Shown in pieces: positions 5,906 to 6,079 of a stretch of DNA of 6,079 nt (position 1 is the first letter of the stretch; each line of letters opens with the position of its first letter). Below the pieces are notes generated by a model. It worked only from the letters and a program-made list of their open reading frames with translations. It was not told the origin of the DNA and searched no databases. The position numbers were made by a program, and so were the translations under genes. The stretch comes from Nitrospinota bacterium (GTDB lineage: Bacteria > Nitrospinota > Nitrospinia > UBA9942): NCBI GenBank assembly GCA_003489165.1, contig DNJG01000045.1, positions 1-6,079 on the forward strand, read 5' to 3'.

Positions 5906-6064
5906 GCCACAGAGAACACAGAGGTCACAGAGAAAGACAAAAAAATAAAGACACTGAAAGACACAGATAAATTATGATTGGCACAGAAAAAAGCATAACT
6001 AATCAGTGTAAATCTGTGTCAAAAAATTTAATTTTTTCTCTATGTTCTCTGTGAACTCTGTGGC
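5906..6064. repeat. Long inverted repeat built of 9-bp CACAGAGAA-type tandem units
   Basis: The left arm 5906-5935 and right arm 6035-6064 are 30-nt inverted copies that match at 25 of 30 positions. Each arm is made of three 9-bp units: CACAGAGAA, CACAGAGGT, CACAGAGAA at 5908-5934, and their inverted relatives TTCTCTATG, TTCTCTGTG, AACTCTGTG at 6036-6062. The 99-bp interior holds further short inverted matches, GACACAGAT (5960-5968) with ATCTGTGTC (6012-6020), and ACACTG (5951-5956) with CAGTGT (6004-6009). An AT block, AAAAAATTTAATTTTTT (6021-6037), precedes the right arm. There is no transposase or ORF. The 192 bp after the M23 stop consist of essentially nothing else. The transcript could fold into a long hairpin and act as an M23 3' end. 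Confidence 0.8.
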
Positions 6065-6079
6065 AAAATTTTATAATTT

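Noticed and set aside
5906..6064. CRISPR array or insertion sequence in the right-hand repeats
   Set aside because: The units are 9 bp without unique spacers, and no transposase or integrase frame accompanies the inverted arms; a simple repeat element fits better.

Overview
This AT-rich window holds ordinary chromosomal genes of a Gram-negative bacterium. The Gram-negative call rests on an OprB-like outer-membrane porin with a signal peptide and terminal Phe, and on a LytM-type cell-wall protein. The cysteine-rich HisRS, the low GC and the 'CACAGAG'-type intergenic repeats suggest an uncultured Nitrospirota- or Deltaproteobacteria-like lineage. That placement is an inference by eye and is weak.

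Layout on the + strand, left side: the 3' end of pgsA (phosphatidylglycerophosphate synthase), then 19 nt later a complete OprB-family porin gene with a strong Shine-Dalgarno. A textbook sigma-70 promoter starts 6 nt after the porin stop and drives tRNA-Gly(GCC) and tRNA-Cys(GCA). An AT-rich inverted repeat then serves as a shared terminator for the tRNAs and for the convergent genes on the - strand.

Middle, - strand: hisS (histidyl-tRNA synthetase) is followed 30 nt downstream by a 560-aa, roughly 12-TM ABC-exporter-type permease. The permease shows signs of an internal duplication and has no ATPase partner in the window. hisS and the permease are probably co-transcribed.

Right side: about 590 bp between hisS and the last gene carry a degenerate inverted-repeat pair overlapping the hisS promoter region, a doubtful 40-codon ORF, an orphan terminator-like hairpin, a strong + strand sigma-70 promoter, and what looks like a TIGR00725/LOG-like gene reduced to its two ends and frameshifted. 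That promoter now reads into a gene for a probable lipoprotein M23 (LytM) endopeptidase with an intact zinc site. The window ends in a long inverted repeat built from 9-bp tandem 'CACAGAGAA' units.

I did not find a convincing undescribed multi-gene system. The items most worth a second look are the gene remnant, the two related inverted-repeat elements, the heptad repeats (one inside the hisS coding region), and the orphan exporter permease.
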